Source: Pseudomonas migulae NBRC 103157 (GTDB lineage Bacteria > Pseudomonadota > Gammaproteobacteria > Pseudomonadales > Pseudomonadaceae). Taken from it: DNA of 64,000 bases. Shown here piece by piece: positions 18,851-28,089 of the stretch. The notes below the pieces were generated by a model that worked only from the letters and a program-made list of their open reading frames with translations, was not told where the DNA came from and did no database searches. Numbering within the stretch: the first letter of the stretch is position 1; each line of letters begins with the position of its first letter. The stretch is taken from contig NZ_BDAG01000001.1 in the NCBI RefSeq assembly GCF_002091715.1, positions 62,001-126,000 on the forward strand, written 5' to 3'. A program made the position numbers and the translations under genes.

Positions 18851-18931
18851 TCAGCGCAGAACGGAAAGCACGAGGCGTACGGGCGGAGTTGCAGCGAAGC
18901 GGCGGGTAGCAAAGGACATCAGGGTCACCAT
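18851..18931 (-). CDS. Possible 26-residue leader peptide of the citrate transporter
   Basis: The ATG at 18931 begins a 26-codon frame (MVTLMSFATRRFAATPP, then VRLVLSVLR) that stops 50 bp before the transporter start. It is basic and hydrophobic. Upstream there is no purine-rich ribosome site but the AAC-repeat described separately. Frame size and place fit a regulatory leader; it could equally be untranslated 5' RNA. Confidence 0.35.
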   Translation of the reverse strand: MVTLMSFATRRFAATPPVRLVLSVLR

Positions 18932-18941
18932 TGTTGTTGTT
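18931..18941 (-). promoter_or_regulatory. CA motif (Crc/Hfq-type) in the citrate transporter leader
   Basis: On the minus strand the RNA reads AACAACAACAAUGG. AAnAAnAA is the known Hfq-Crc binding motif of Pseudomonas catabolite repression. It overlaps the start codon of the 26-codon leader frame. Confidence 0.55.
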
Positions 18942-19235
18942 AAATGGGCTGTGCGAGCGATAAAACACTGGCATTGGCCGACCGGTCTGTTGCCGGCAGT
19001 GGGGGCGATCCTAATCGGGGAAGCTTTCACCCAGCTTTCGCCGATGAAAGCATTGACGGGATGTACAACCGGTCGTCGGACCGGGGCAGGAAGGGAAACC
19101 GGGTTGAGGCCATCGCGAGCAAGCCCGCTCCCACAGTAATCAGCGTCGTACACAAAAGTGTTTTCACATCGCAAACCCTGTGGGAGCGGGCTTGCTCGCG
19201 AAGGCGTCGGTACAGACGCATGAGGAGGGAAGGTC
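18942..19235. other. Gap between the citrate transporter leader and the GFA gene
   Basis: Nearly 300 bp with no gene seen. The right third is a paired REP element (19112-19203); the left part must hold the citrate-transporter promoter. Confidence 0.5.
19112..19203. repeat. Paired REP element
   Basis: ATCGCGAGCAAGCCCGCTCC and the complementary TGTGGGAGCGGGCTTGCTCG flank about 40 bp; it ends 33 bp before the GFA-family gene. Confidence 0.9.
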
Positions 19236-19637
19236 ATGAGCGAACTTCACACAGGCGGCTGCCACTGCGGACATCTGCGCTATCAATTCCGCGGGCCGCT
19301 GCACGACATCGCCCACTGTCACTGCTCGATCTGCCGACGAGTCAGCGGCGGAATCGTCACCACCTGGATCACCGTACCCGCCTCCACCTTCCAATGGGCG
19401 AAAGGCACACCGGCGCAGTACGCCTCGTCATCCAGCTGCATACGCTATTTCTGCCCAAACTGTGGGGCACAGATCGCGCTGATAACCCGCCTCAGCCCGC
19501 AGAGTATCGACCTGACCATCGCCACCCTCGATCATCCCGAGCAGGCGCCGGCCGAACGACACATCTGGACGGACAACCGTCTGCCGTGGCTGCACCTGGA
19601 CGAGCACCTGCCGGGTGAAGCCGAAGAAACCCTGTGA
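19236..19637 (+). CDS. GFA-family (Mss4-like) zinc protein
   Basis: The 133-residue protein contains the zinc ligands of the GFA fold: GGCHCGHLRYQF (about 7-18), CHCSICRRVSGG (about 28-39) and YFCPNCGAQI (about 71-80). The family was named for glutathione-dependent formaldehyde activation, but most members have no proven reaction. An AGGAGGGAAGG ribosome site precedes the ATG. It converges with the dioxygenase gene, with stops touching at 19637/19638. Confidence 0.85.
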   Translation: MSELHTGGCHCGHLRYQFRGPLHDIAHCHCSICRRVSGGIVTTWITVPASTFQWAKGTPAQYASSSSCIRYFCPNCGAQIALITRLSPQSIDLTIATLDHPEQAPAERHIWTDNRLPWLHLDEHLPGEAEETL

Positions 19638-19964
19638 TCAAAAAATAGACAGGTCCAGTGGCCGGATCGCGCCCATCCAGATCGCATGTTCCGTGTGGTC
19701 AAGCAGATCGTCGCCAGTGTCCGGGTGCAAGAACACCACCAGCCCCTTGCGGTTGAGGGCCAGCCACGGCAACACGTCGCCGATGAGTTCCGGCCCGAAT
19801 GCCAACTGGCAGCTCCAGTCCGGGTGCGGCCCCACCGGACGTTCGTGCACGCGGCCCATTTTCAGCGGGAACAGCTGCGCGGCTTGCTCACACAACGTGC
19901 GCGCCTGATCAATGCTGGCGGCGTCGAAATACACATGGGCGTGATAGCCCTTGATCTGTTGCAT
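19638..19964 (-). CDS. DOPA 4,5-dioxygenase-family protein
   Basis: The 108-residue protein starts at MQQIKGYHAHVYFD. The conserved pattern GYHAHVYFD, GPHPDWSCQLAF, GLVVFLHPDTGDDLLDHTEHAIWMG, with spaced His residues as metal ligands, matches the small bacterial relatives of fungal DOPA extradiol dioxygenase. Substrate is unknown. An upstream in-frame start adds 14 residues without a ribosome site. Confidence 0.85.
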   Translation of the reverse strand: MQQIKGYHAHVYFDAASIDQARTLCEQAAQLFPLKMGRVHERPVGPHPDWSCQLAFGPELIGDVLPWLALNRKGLVVFLHPDTGDDLLDHTEHAIWMGAIRPLDLSIF

Positions 19965-20047
19965 CTGAATCCCTCTAAACCCGGTCGAACCCTCACCGAC
20001 TCCCACAGGTCACACGTCATATAGGTAGGAGAGTGCGGAGTCCAGCC

Positions 20048-20716
20048 ATGAAAAATGCCGAAACCCCAGTGGTCAAAGTGGTGCTGTATGGTGCCATGAG
20101 TAGCCTGGGCAGTGCGTTGATGGCTGAAATGCTGCGACGCCAACATGAAGTGATCGCGATTCTCGATGACCTGACGGCGCTGGCGCCGCGCCCCGGTTTG
20201 CGCGCCAAGACCGGTGATCTGTTTGACGCCGAGCGGGTAAAACAAAGCGTGGCGGGCTGTTCGGCCGTCATCTGTCTTCTAGACGCACCAGGGTTGCCGT
20301 TCAACAGTGAGCACGTAGAAAAAACCATCGTGCCGGGCCCGGTCGAACAAGTACTGGCCGTCGATGCGCTGATTGGTGGCATGCAGGCCGCGGGCATTGC
20401 CAGACTGTTTGTGGTGGGCGATTTCGAGGTACTGGACGATCCGGACATCGAGGATCAACTGCAATACCACGCCGCCGAAGAAATCCGCGAGGCTCTGCAA
20501 AGCAGCGCATTGCACTGGACGCTGGTGAATGCGCCACGCGGCGTCGCAGGGCTGACCATCGAGCATTTCAGTCAGGTCAGCAGCAGCCTGGAACCGGGGC
20601 TGGCCGAGCCGCTTCAGCGGTTGAGCCGCGTTGCTGCGGGGATTGCCGATGAACTGCGGTTGAATCTGCACGTTGGCGAACATGTGAATTTCGTCGCAAC
20701 TTCGGAGCAGTCATAA
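20048..20716 (+). CDS. NAD(P)-binding atypical SDR-like protein
   Basis: The 222-residue protein starts at MKNAETPVVKVVLYGAMSSLG, a Rossmann beta-strand and degenerate glycine loop (GAMSSLGS). It continues with alternating strands and helices, including VIAILDD and GCSAVICLLDAPG. It resembles YwnB-type NAD(P)H-binding proteins of the extended SDR group. No catalytic YxxxK is evident, so it may bind cofactor without reductase activity. It ends in the hairpin at 20715-20790. Confidence 0.6.
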   Translation: MKNAETPVVKVVLYGAMSSLGSALMAEMLRRQHEVIAILDDLTALAPRPGLRAKTGDLFDAERVKQSVAGCSAVICLLDAPGLPFNSEHVEKTIVPGPVEQVLAVDALIGGMQAAGIARLFVVGDFEVLDDPDIEDQLQYHAAEEIREALQSSALHWTLVNAPRGVAGLTIEHFSQVSSSLEPGLAEPLQRLSRVAAGIADELRLNLHVGEHVNFVATSEQS

Positions 20717-20790
20717 AGATCGCAGCCTTCGGCAGCTCCTACTGTGGAATGCGTTTCCCCTGTAGAAGCTGCCGAAGGCGGCGATCTTTT
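20715..20790. terminator. Bidirectional hairpin terminator / GATCGC-type REP pair
   Basis: AAGATCGCAGCCTTCGGCAG and its near-complement (CTGCCGAAGGCGGCGATCTT, then TTT) enclose about 30 bp. It lies between convergent genes, with A/T runs at both ends, so it can stop transcription from both sides. It belongs to a REP type different from the others in the window. Confidence 0.7.
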
Positions 20791-20795
20791 TGCAT

Positions 20796-21746
20796 TCACA
20801 CCGCAATCGAAGGCAAAGGCAGGCCATTGAGCGATTGCGCGCTGCTGGCCTGTTCCGCCATTAACCAGTCCACAAACTGTTGAATCAATGCCCCGCGCCG
20901 TTTGCGCTGGGGCAAGACCACGTAATAACCCTGCCGGGACATCACCGTATCGGCAATCGGGCGACACAACAAACCTTGCGCGAGCAAGTTATCCACAAGG
21001 TGTCGCCAGCCAATCGCCACCCCTTGGCCGCCAATCGCCGCTTGAATCAACAAGGTGTAATTGTCGAAACGCAATTGCCCGGGCGCTGGCGCCGACGTGA
21101 TCCCCAACTCGCGAAACACGCCGCTCCAGTCGAACCAGTTGCTGCTGTTTTCGCCGCGCAGGTGCAGCAGCGGAAATTCCAGCAGCGACTGTGCAGGCAA
21201 GGGCAGGGCACGATCCTTCAGCAGCAGCGGACTGCATACTGGAAACACTTCTTCGCTGAACAGCCAGTGGCTTTCGCCCTGCTTGAATCGGCCATCGCCA
21301 AACAGCACGGCCACATCAATATCGGTGCGCAACATGTTGAGGCTGCGCTCGCTGGTCACCAGGCTGACGTCCACTTGCGGATTGGCGGCGTGAAAGCGAT
21401 GCAGACGGGGCATCAGCCAATAGGCAGCGAAGGCGAAATCAGTGGCGACCTGCAACACCTCATGCTGATGCTGTGCACTGATAGCGCTCAACCCTGCGTC
21501 GATATTCTGTAAACCGAGCTGAACTTGCTCAAAAAGTATCGACCCTGCCTCAGTCAATTCAATGCCGCGATAAATGCGATCGAACAGCCGGGTGGCGAGC
21601 TGATCTTCCAGCCGCTTGATCTGCTGACTGATTGCCGGTTGCGTGGTGCCAAGCTCAACCGCCGCCGCGGTGAAGCTGCGCTTGCGCGCCGCTGCTTCGA
21701 AGGCACGGAGCAGATCAAGGGACAAATCACCCAGAGCGTCATACAT
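20796..21746 (-). CDS. betR: LysR-type regulator of choline-sulfate use
   Basis: The 316-residue LysR protein has an N-terminal winged helix-turn-helix (LLRAFEAAARKRSFTAAAVELGTTQPAISQQIKRLEDQLATRLFDR, residues 13-58) and a two-lobe effector domain (from about 95). Divergent orientation to the choline-sulfatase gene and the linked transporter match the known choline-sulfate regulator of Pseudomonas and rhizobia. Its start codon lies inside a LysR-type palindrome, suggesting autoregulation. Confidence 0.88.
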   Translation of the reverse strand: MYDALGDLSLDLLRAFEAAARKRSFTAAAVELGTTQPAISQQIKRLEDQLATRLFDRIYRGIELTEAGSILFEQVQLGLQNIDAGLSAISAQHQHEVLQVATDFAFAAYWLMPRLHRFHAANPQVDVSLVTSERSLNMLRTDIDVAVLFGDGRFKQGESHWLFSEEVFPVCSPLLLKDRALPLPAQSLLEFPLLHLRGENSSNWFDWSGVFRELGITSAPAPGQLRFDNYTLLIQAAIGGQGVAIGWRHLVDNLLAQGLLCRPIADTVMSRQGYYVVLPQRKRRGALIQQFVDWLMAEQASSAQSLNGLPLPSIAV

Positions 21747-21759
21747 AAGCTGTGCTTAT
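21745..21759. promoter_or_regulatory. LysR-type operator over the betR start
   Basis: ATAAGCTGTGCTTAT is a perfect 6+3+6 inverted repeat that contains T-N11-A. It overlaps the betR start codon and lies about 100 bp before betC. Confidence 0.6.
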
Positions 21760-21860
21760 CCTAGTCATTGCCTGGCAGGGGCTTTACCACAAAGTGCATG
21801 GGCTACATGCTCGATCGCAGCACTCTCGCATAAATATTCACTATGGAATGCCGCGATCAC

Positions 21861-23375
21861 ATGAAGCGCAAGAATATTCTTTTCATCATGGCCGATCAGA
21901 TGGCCGCGCCAATGTTGCCGTTCTACGGTCCTTCGCCGATCAAACTCCCCAATCTCAGCCGCCTCGCCGCCGAAGGCGTGGTGTTCGACGCTGCTTATTG
22001 CAACAGCCCACTGTGCGCGCCGTCGCGTTTTACCCTGGTCAGCGGTCAGTTGCCGAGCAAGATCGGCGCTTATGACAACGCGGCGGATTTCCCTGCCGAT
22101 GTACCGACCTACGCCCACTACCTGCGCCGTCTCGGTTACCGCACCGCGCTGTCCGGCAAGATGCATTTCTGTGGTCCGGACCAACTCCACGGTTACGAAG
22201 AACGCCTGACCAGCGACATTTACCCGGCCGACTACGGTTGGGCGGTGAACTGGGACGAACCGGACGTACGTCCGACCTGGTATCACAATATGTCGTCGGT
22301 GCTGCAAGCCGGGCCGTGCGTGCGTACCAATCAGCTGGATTTCGACGAAGAGGTGGTGTTCAAGGCCCAGCAATACCTGTTCGATCACATCCGTGAGGAT
22401 GGCGATCAGCCGTTCTGCCTGACCGTGTCGATGACTCACCCACACGATCCGTACACAATTCCCAAGGCTTTTTGGGATATGTACGACGATGCCGACATCC
22501 CGTTGCCGCAAACGCCGGCGCAAACCGAGCTCGACCCGCACTCACAGCGTTTGCTCAAGGTTTACGACCTGTGGGACAAACCGCTGCCTGTGGATAAGAT
22601 CCGCGATGCGCGCCGCGCTTACTTCGGTGCTTGCAGCTATATCGACAGCAACGTCGGCAAACTCCTGCAAACACTCGAAGAAACTGGGCTGATCAACGAC
22701 ACGATCATCGTCTTCTCCGGCGACCACGGCGACATGCTCGGCGAGCGCGGGCTCTGGTACAAAATGCACTGGTTTGAAATGGCTGCACGAGTCCCCCTGT
22801 TGATAAGTGCTCCGGGACATTTCGGCGCAGGCCGGGTCAGCGCAGCGGTTTCCACCGCCGACCTGTTACCGACGTTTGTCGAGTTGGCCGGCGGCTCGCT
22901 GGAGCCTGGCCTGCCACTGGACGGCCGCTCGCTGGTCTCGCACCTGCAAGGGCAGGGCGGTCACGACGAAGTCTTCGGCGAGTACATGGCCGAAGGCACC
23001 ATCAGCCCGTTGATGATGATTCGTCGCGGCGCCTACAAATTCATCTACAGCGAAGACGACCCGTGCCTACTCTTCGACGTACACAATGACCCGCGTGAAC
23101 AGGAAGAACTCAGCCAGTCGCCGCAACATCGGCCCCTGTTCGAGGAATTTCTGGCCGAAGCACGGGCCAAATGGAACATCCCGGCGATACACCAACAGGT
23201 GCTCGCGAGCCAGCGTCGTCGGCGATTCGTCGCCGATGCGCTGACCATCGGCAAGCTGAAGAGCTGGGATCACCAGCCGCTGGTGGACGCCAGTCAGCAG
23301 TACATGCGCAACCACATCGACCTCGACGACCTGGAGCGCAAAGCACGTTATCCACAACCCTGCCAAAACCAATAA
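21861..23375 (+). CDS. betC: Choline-sulfatase
   Basis: The 504-residue protein starts at MKRKNILFIMADQMAAPML. It has the metal-binding D (ADQM), the sulfatase signature CAPSR (in NSPLCAPSRFTLVSG) whose Cys becomes formylglycine, GYRTALSGKMHFCG, and FSGDHGDMLGERGLWYK. It hydrolyses choline-O-sulfate to choline and sulfate in the cytoplasm, feeding choline to glycine betaine synthesis. choX follows after 16 bp, in the same operon. Confidence 0.95.
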   Translation: MKRKNILFIMADQMAAPMLPFYGPSPIKLPNLSRLAAEGVVFDAAYCNSPLCAPSRFTLVSGQLPSKIGAYDNAADFPADVPTYAHYLRRLGYRTALSGKMHFCGPDQLHGYEERLTSDIYPADYGWAVNWDEPDVRPTWYHNMSSVLQAGPCVRTNQLDFDEEVVFKAQQYLFDHIREDGDQPFCLTVSMTHPHDPYTIPKAFWDMYDDADIPLPQTPAQTELDPHSQRLLKVYDLWDKPLPVDKIRDARRAYFGACSYIDSNVGKLLQTLEETGLINDTIIVFSGDHGDMLGERGLWYKMHWFEMAARVPLLISAPGHFGAGRVSAAVSTADLLPTFVELAGGSLEPGLPLDGRSLVSHLQGQGGHDEVFGEYMAEGTISPLMMIRRGAYKFIYSEDDPCLLFDVHNDPREQEELSQSPQHRPLFEEFLAEARAKWNIPAIHQQVLASQRRRRFVADALTIGKLKSWDHQPLVDASQQYMRNHIDLDDLERKARYPQPCQNQ

Positions 23376-23391
23376 TGTTGAGGGGAAGTCC

Positions 23392-24312
23392 ATGCAAAAG
23401 TTATCCACAGTACTGACGGTCGGGCTGCTGGCTCTGGGCAGTGCGTCGGCATATGCCGATCAGAGCTGCGAGACGGTGAAAATGGCCGACCCTGGCTGGA
23501 GCGACATCGCCGCGACCAACGCCATCACCGGGTTTCTGCTGGACGGCATGGGCTACAAGCCCAAAGTCGACACCCTCGCGGTGCCGATTACCTTTGGCGG
23601 TTTGAAGGATGGCCAGGTCGACGTGTTTCTCGGCAACTGGATGCCGGCGCAGCAGGGTTTCTACGACAAGTTCGTCGCCACTGGCGACGTCACGCAACTG
23701 GCGAAGAACCTCGACGGCACCGAATTTACCCTGGCCGTCCCGGATTACGTGTGGGACGCGGGTGTGCAAAACTTTGCCGACCTGAACAAGTTCGCCGACA
23801 AGTTCGACAAGAAAATCTACGGCATCGGCTCCGGCGCGCCGGCGAACATCTCGCTGCAAGAAATCATCAAGAAGAACGACTTCGACATGGGCCAGTGGAA
23901 ACTGGTCGAGTCCAGCGAGCAGGCGATGCTGGCCGAAGTGTCCCGCGCGGTGAAGAAACAGAAGTTCGTGACCTTCCTCGGCTGGACGCCGCACCCGATG
24001 AACGTGCAGCTGAAAATGCATTACCTGAAAGGCGGCGAGAAATACTTCGGCGACACCGGCAGCGTTCACACGCTGACTCGCAAAGGTTATGCACAGGCCT
24101 GCCCGAACGTCGGCAAGCTGCTCACCAACCTGAGTTTCACCCAGGAGATGGAGAACAGCATCATGGCGGACGTGGTGAACAAGAAGGTCAGCAATGCGGA
24201 CGCCGCCAAGGCGTGGATCAAGGCTAATCCGGCGGTGCTGGATAAATGGCTGGATGGTGTGAAGACCGTGGACGGGAAGGATGCGTTGCCGGCCGTGAAA
24301 GCCAAGCTCTAA
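23392..24312 (+). CDS. choX: Choline/choline-sulfate ABC substrate-binding protein
   Basis: The 306-residue periplasmic protein has a signal peptide (cleavage near ASAYA-DQSC). VKMADPGWSDIAATNAITGFLLDGMGY and VFLGNWMPAQQGFYDKF match ChoX/ProX-type choline-binding proteins, where aromatic residues cage the quaternary amine. A DnaA box occupies codons 4-6. No ABC permease or ATPase gene is next to it, so it must share a transporter encoded elsewhere or serve a different role. Confidence 0.88.
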   Translation: MQKLSTVLTVGLLALGSASAYADQSCETVKMADPGWSDIAATNAITGFLLDGMGYKPKVDTLAVPITFGGLKDGQVDVFLGNWMPAQQGFYDKFVATGDVTQLAKNLDGTEFTLAVPDYVWDAGVQNFADLNKFADKFDKKIYGIGSGAPANISLQEIIKKNDFDMGQWKLVESSEQAMLAEVSRAVKKQKFVTFLGWTPHPMNVQLKMHYLKGGEKYFGDTGSVHTLTRKGYAQACPNVGKLLTNLSFTQEMENSIMADVVNKKVSNADAAKAWIKANPAVLDKWLDGVKTVDGKDALPAVKAKL

Positions 24313-24320
24313 CCCCTTAC

Positions 24321-24412
24321 CTGTAGGAGCCGGCTTGCTGGCGATAGCGGCACATCAGTCAACATTGATGGCGCCTGATACACCGATATCGCCAGCAAGA
24401 CGGCTCCTACAG
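24321..24412. repeat. Paired REP element
   Basis: CTGTAGGAGCCGGCTTGCTG and an inverted copy (one change, AAGACGGCTCC) lie between choX and the SulP gene. Confidence 0.9.
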
Positions 24413-24459
24413 GTTCTGGTGCTGTTACCCTTGCGCAAAATTCCAGACCGAGAGGACCC

Positions 24460-26028
24460 ATGGCCCTTCCCAGCCGCCATTCACTCTTTCCCTTCCTCAC
24501 ATGGTTGCCCCGGCAAACCCGCGCCAGCGTCGGTCGTGATCTGATTGTCGGTCTCAGCGGCGCCATTCTTGCGTTGCCGCAATCCATTGCCTACGCGCTG
24601 ATCGCCGGTCTCCCACCGGAATACGGCTTGTACGCGGCGATCATCCCGGTGCTGATTGCCTGCCTGTGGGGATCATCGTGGCATCTGATCTGCGGTCCTA
24701 CGGCGGCCATTTCGATTGTCCTGTACGCGAGCGTCAGTCCTCTGGCCGTTCCTGCGTCCAAGGACTACATCACGCTGATCCTGCTTCTGACGCTCCTTGC
24801 CGGCATATTCCAGTGGCTACTGGGTTTGCTGCGATTTGGCGCGCTGGTGAATTTCGTTTCGCATTCGGTGGTGCTCGGCTTCACGCTTGGCGCCGCCGTG
24901 GTGATTGCCATCGGTCAAATGCCCAACCTGCTGGGGCTGGATTTGCCCAACCAGGCCACGGCGCTGGACAGTTTTACGATGCTGTTCAGGCATCTCGGCG
25001 AGGTAGACCAACCTTCGCTGGTGTTGGGCCTGGCGACTGTCGCGGTCGGGGTGACGCTGAAACTGCTATTGCCGCGCTGGCCAACGCTGTTGATCACCCT
25101 GGTCCTGAGCGGATGGCTGGTGTGGCTCTGGCCATCAATGTTTGGTCACGTGCAGTTGGTCAGCGCGTTTGTCGGGCGCCTGCCGCCCTTCAGCCCGTTG
25201 CCGCTGGACCTGGATCTGATCCTGCGTCTGTTGCCCAGCGCCGTGGCGGTCGGGATGCTGGGGCTGGTGACGAGTCTGTCGATTGCCCGCTCCCTGTCGG
25301 CGCGCTCACAGCAGTTGCTCGATGCGAATCAGGAAGTTCGCGCCCAGGGATTGTCGAACATTGTCGGTGCGTTTTTTTCCGGTTCGCTGTCAGCCGGATC
25401 CTTCACCCGCTCGGGACTGAGCTACGAAGCGGGTGCCTGTTCGCCGCTGGCGGGGGTTTTTTCGGCGTTGTGGGTGGCGTTGTTCGCAATCTTTGGCGCC
25501 CATCTGATTGCGCACATCCCTATCCCGGCCATGGCCGGCAGCATTCTGTTGATCGCCTGGGGATTGGTCGACCATCGCGGCATTCGCGCGTTGCTGCGGG
25601 TCAGCCGCGCCGAGTTCGTGGTGATGGCGCTGACCTGTGTCGCCACGCTGTTGCTGGAGTTGCAGACAGCGATCTATGCCGGGGTGCTGGCTTCGCTGTT
25701 CTTCTATTTGAAACGCACGTCGCAACCGCGGGTGCAGCACTGGCGCGACGGTGACGAAGACATCCTGCGGGTCGGCGGTTCGATCTTCTTCGGCGCCAGC
25801 CATTACCTGCAAGCGCGCCTGCAACGGATGCACGGCGCGCGCGTGGTGATCGAGGCGCAGCACATCAACTTCATCGACTATTCAGGTGTGGAAATGCTGC
25901 ACCAGGAAGCGCGACGGCTGCGCAAGCAGGACCGCAGCCTGACCTTGCGCGGGGCCCGGCCGCCGGTGGTGGAGGAATTGAGGAAGCTGGAAGGTGCGGA
26001 GAAATGCCCGATCCGTTTCGAGGATTGA
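24460..26028 (+). CDS. SulP-family anion transporter with STAS domain
   Basis: The 522-residue protein has about 12 helices in two inverted halves. Family motifs are ALPQSIAYALIAGLPPEYGLYAAIIPVL (residues about 36-63) and AFFSGSLSAGSFTRSGLSYEAGA (about 303-325). A short C-terminal STAS domain (about 430-520) has INFIDYSGVEMLHQEA with the conserved Ser. Location in the choline-sulfate cluster suggests uptake of choline-sulfate or movement of the sulfate released by BetC. Confidence 0.9.
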   Translation: MALPSRHSLFPFLTWLPRQTRASVGRDLIVGLSGAILALPQSIAYALIAGLPPEYGLYAAIIPVLIACLWGSSWHLICGPTAAISIVLYASVSPLAVPASKDYITLILLLTLLAGIFQWLLGLLRFGALVNFVSHSVVLGFTLGAAVVIAIGQMPNLLGLDLPNQATALDSFTMLFRHLGEVDQPSLVLGLATVAVGVTLKLLLPRWPTLLITLVLSGWLVWLWPSMFGHVQLVSAFVGRLPPFSPLPLDLDLILRLLPSAVAVGMLGLVTSLSIARSLSARSQQLLDANQEVRAQGLSNIVGAFFSGSLSAGSFTRSGLSYEAGACSPLAGVFSALWVALFAIFGAHLIAHIPIPAMAGSILLIAWGLVDHRGIRALLRVSRAEFVVMALTCVATLLLELQTAIYAGVLASLFFYLKRTSQPRVQHWRDGDEDILRVGGSIFFGASHYLQARLQRMHGARVVIEAQHINFIDYSGVEMLHQEARRLRKQDRSLTLRGARPPVVEELRKLEGAEKCPIRFED

Positions 26029-26076
26029 AACACACCAATCTCCGGACAATGACCGTGATTACAGCACACAGACCGG

Positions 26077-26167
26077 CTGCAGGAGCCGGCTTGCTGGCGA
26101 TTCAACGATAACGCGGTGTACCTGATACACCGCGGTGCCCCCATCGCCAGCAAGCCGGTTCCTACAG
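26077..26167. repeat. Paired REP element overlapping the aroE stop
   Basis: CTGCAGGAGCCGGCTTGCTG and an inverted copy. The aroE stop codon (26162-26164) lies within the right arm. Confidence 0.85.
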
Positions 26168-26983
26168 GGCCAGTTGGCGGCGCAGTTCGGCCAACACCGG
26201 CGCCGTGTCCGGGCGCACGCCGCGCCACAGGAAGAAGGCTTCTGCCGCTTGTTCAGCGAGCATCCCCAGGCCATCCATCGACACGGCTGCGCCGTGCTCC
26301 GTAGCCCAGCGGCAGAACGAGGTTGGCTCCTTGCCGTACATCATGTCGTAGCAAACGGTCTTGCCCGGCTCGATCAAACTGCTGGCAATCGGCGGTACAT
26401 CGCCTGTCAGGCTGGCGGACGTCGCGTTGATGATCAGGTCCACCGGCTCTTGCAGCCAATCGAAGCCACTGGCCGACACCGGCCCCAGATCCGCGAACAA
26501 CTCCGCCAGCAACTCGGCTTTATCCACCGTGCGGTTGGCGATGATCACCGAGGCCGGCTGCTCGGCCAGCAGCGGCTCAAGCGCGCCGCGCACGGCGCCA
26601 CCGGCACCGAGCAGCAAGATGCGTTTGCCCTTGAGACTGAATCCGGCATTGACCGTCAGATCCCTTACCAGCCCGGCGCCATCGGTGTTGTCGCCCAGCA
26701 ACGTGCCATCGGCGAGTTTGCTCAGGGTGTTCACCGCACCGGCGCGCTGCGCTCGTGCCGTCAAACTGTGCGCCAGACGAAACGCTTCTTCCTTGAACGG
26801 CACCGTCACGTTCGCCCCGCGACCTTCAAGGAAAAACTCCCGGGCAAAGTCGGAAAAATCGTCGAGCGGTGCCAGCGAAGCGCTGTAGTCCAGTTGCTGA
26901 GCGGTCTGCTCGGCGAACAGACGATGGATCAATGGCGACTTGCTGTGGCCAATCGGGTTACCGAATACGACGTAACGGTCCAT
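26162..26983 (-). CDS. aroE: Shikimate dehydrogenase
   Basis: The 273-residue protein contains the substrate site [19 protein letters not shown] (residues 8-26), the catalytic Lys region ([11 protein letters not shown]), the glycine-rich [11 protein letters not shown], and NRTVDKA that selects NADP+. It reduces 3-dehydroshikimate in the aromatic pathway. The last codons and the stop lie in a REP arm, so the C-terminal residues come from the repeat. hemF is 13 bp upstream and in the same direction. Confidence 0.96.
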   Translation of the reverse strand: MDRYVVFGNPIGHSKSPLIHRLFAEQTAQQLDYSASLAPLDDFSDFAREFFLEGRGANVTVPFKEEAFRLAHSLTARAQRAGAVNTLSKLADGTLLGDNTDGAGLVRDLTVNAGFSLKGKRILLLGAGGAVRGALEPLLAEQPASVIIANRTVDKAELLAELFADLGPVSASGFDWLQEPVDLIINATSASLTGDVPPIASSLIEPGKTVCYDMMYGKEPTSFCRWATEHGAAVSMDGLGMLAEQAAEAFFLWRGVRPDTAPVLAELRRQLAL

Positions 26984-26996
26984 CAGGAGTCCTCGT

Positions 26997-27935
<939 letters not shown>

Positions 27936-28010
27936 CTACGCAGCGCTCCCTCGGAGCAGGGCCGGCGCAAATGGGCGCGTAGCATAACATCGCTGATGGG
28001 CCTGCCGCAG

Positions 28011-28024
28011 TTGACGGGGATCAA
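28011..28024. promoter_or_regulatory. Anr/FNR-type box between hemF and qor
   Basis: TTGACGGGGATCAA matches the palindrome TTGAT-N4-ATCAA at 9 of 10 defined bases. It lies 100 bp before the hemF start and 66 bp before qor. Confidence 0.7.
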
Positions 28025-28089
28025 GCTTAGGAGTCCGATAGAGGGCTTGGCGCTACTAATCCAAAAGCTAAGACCTATGGAGAGTTCTG

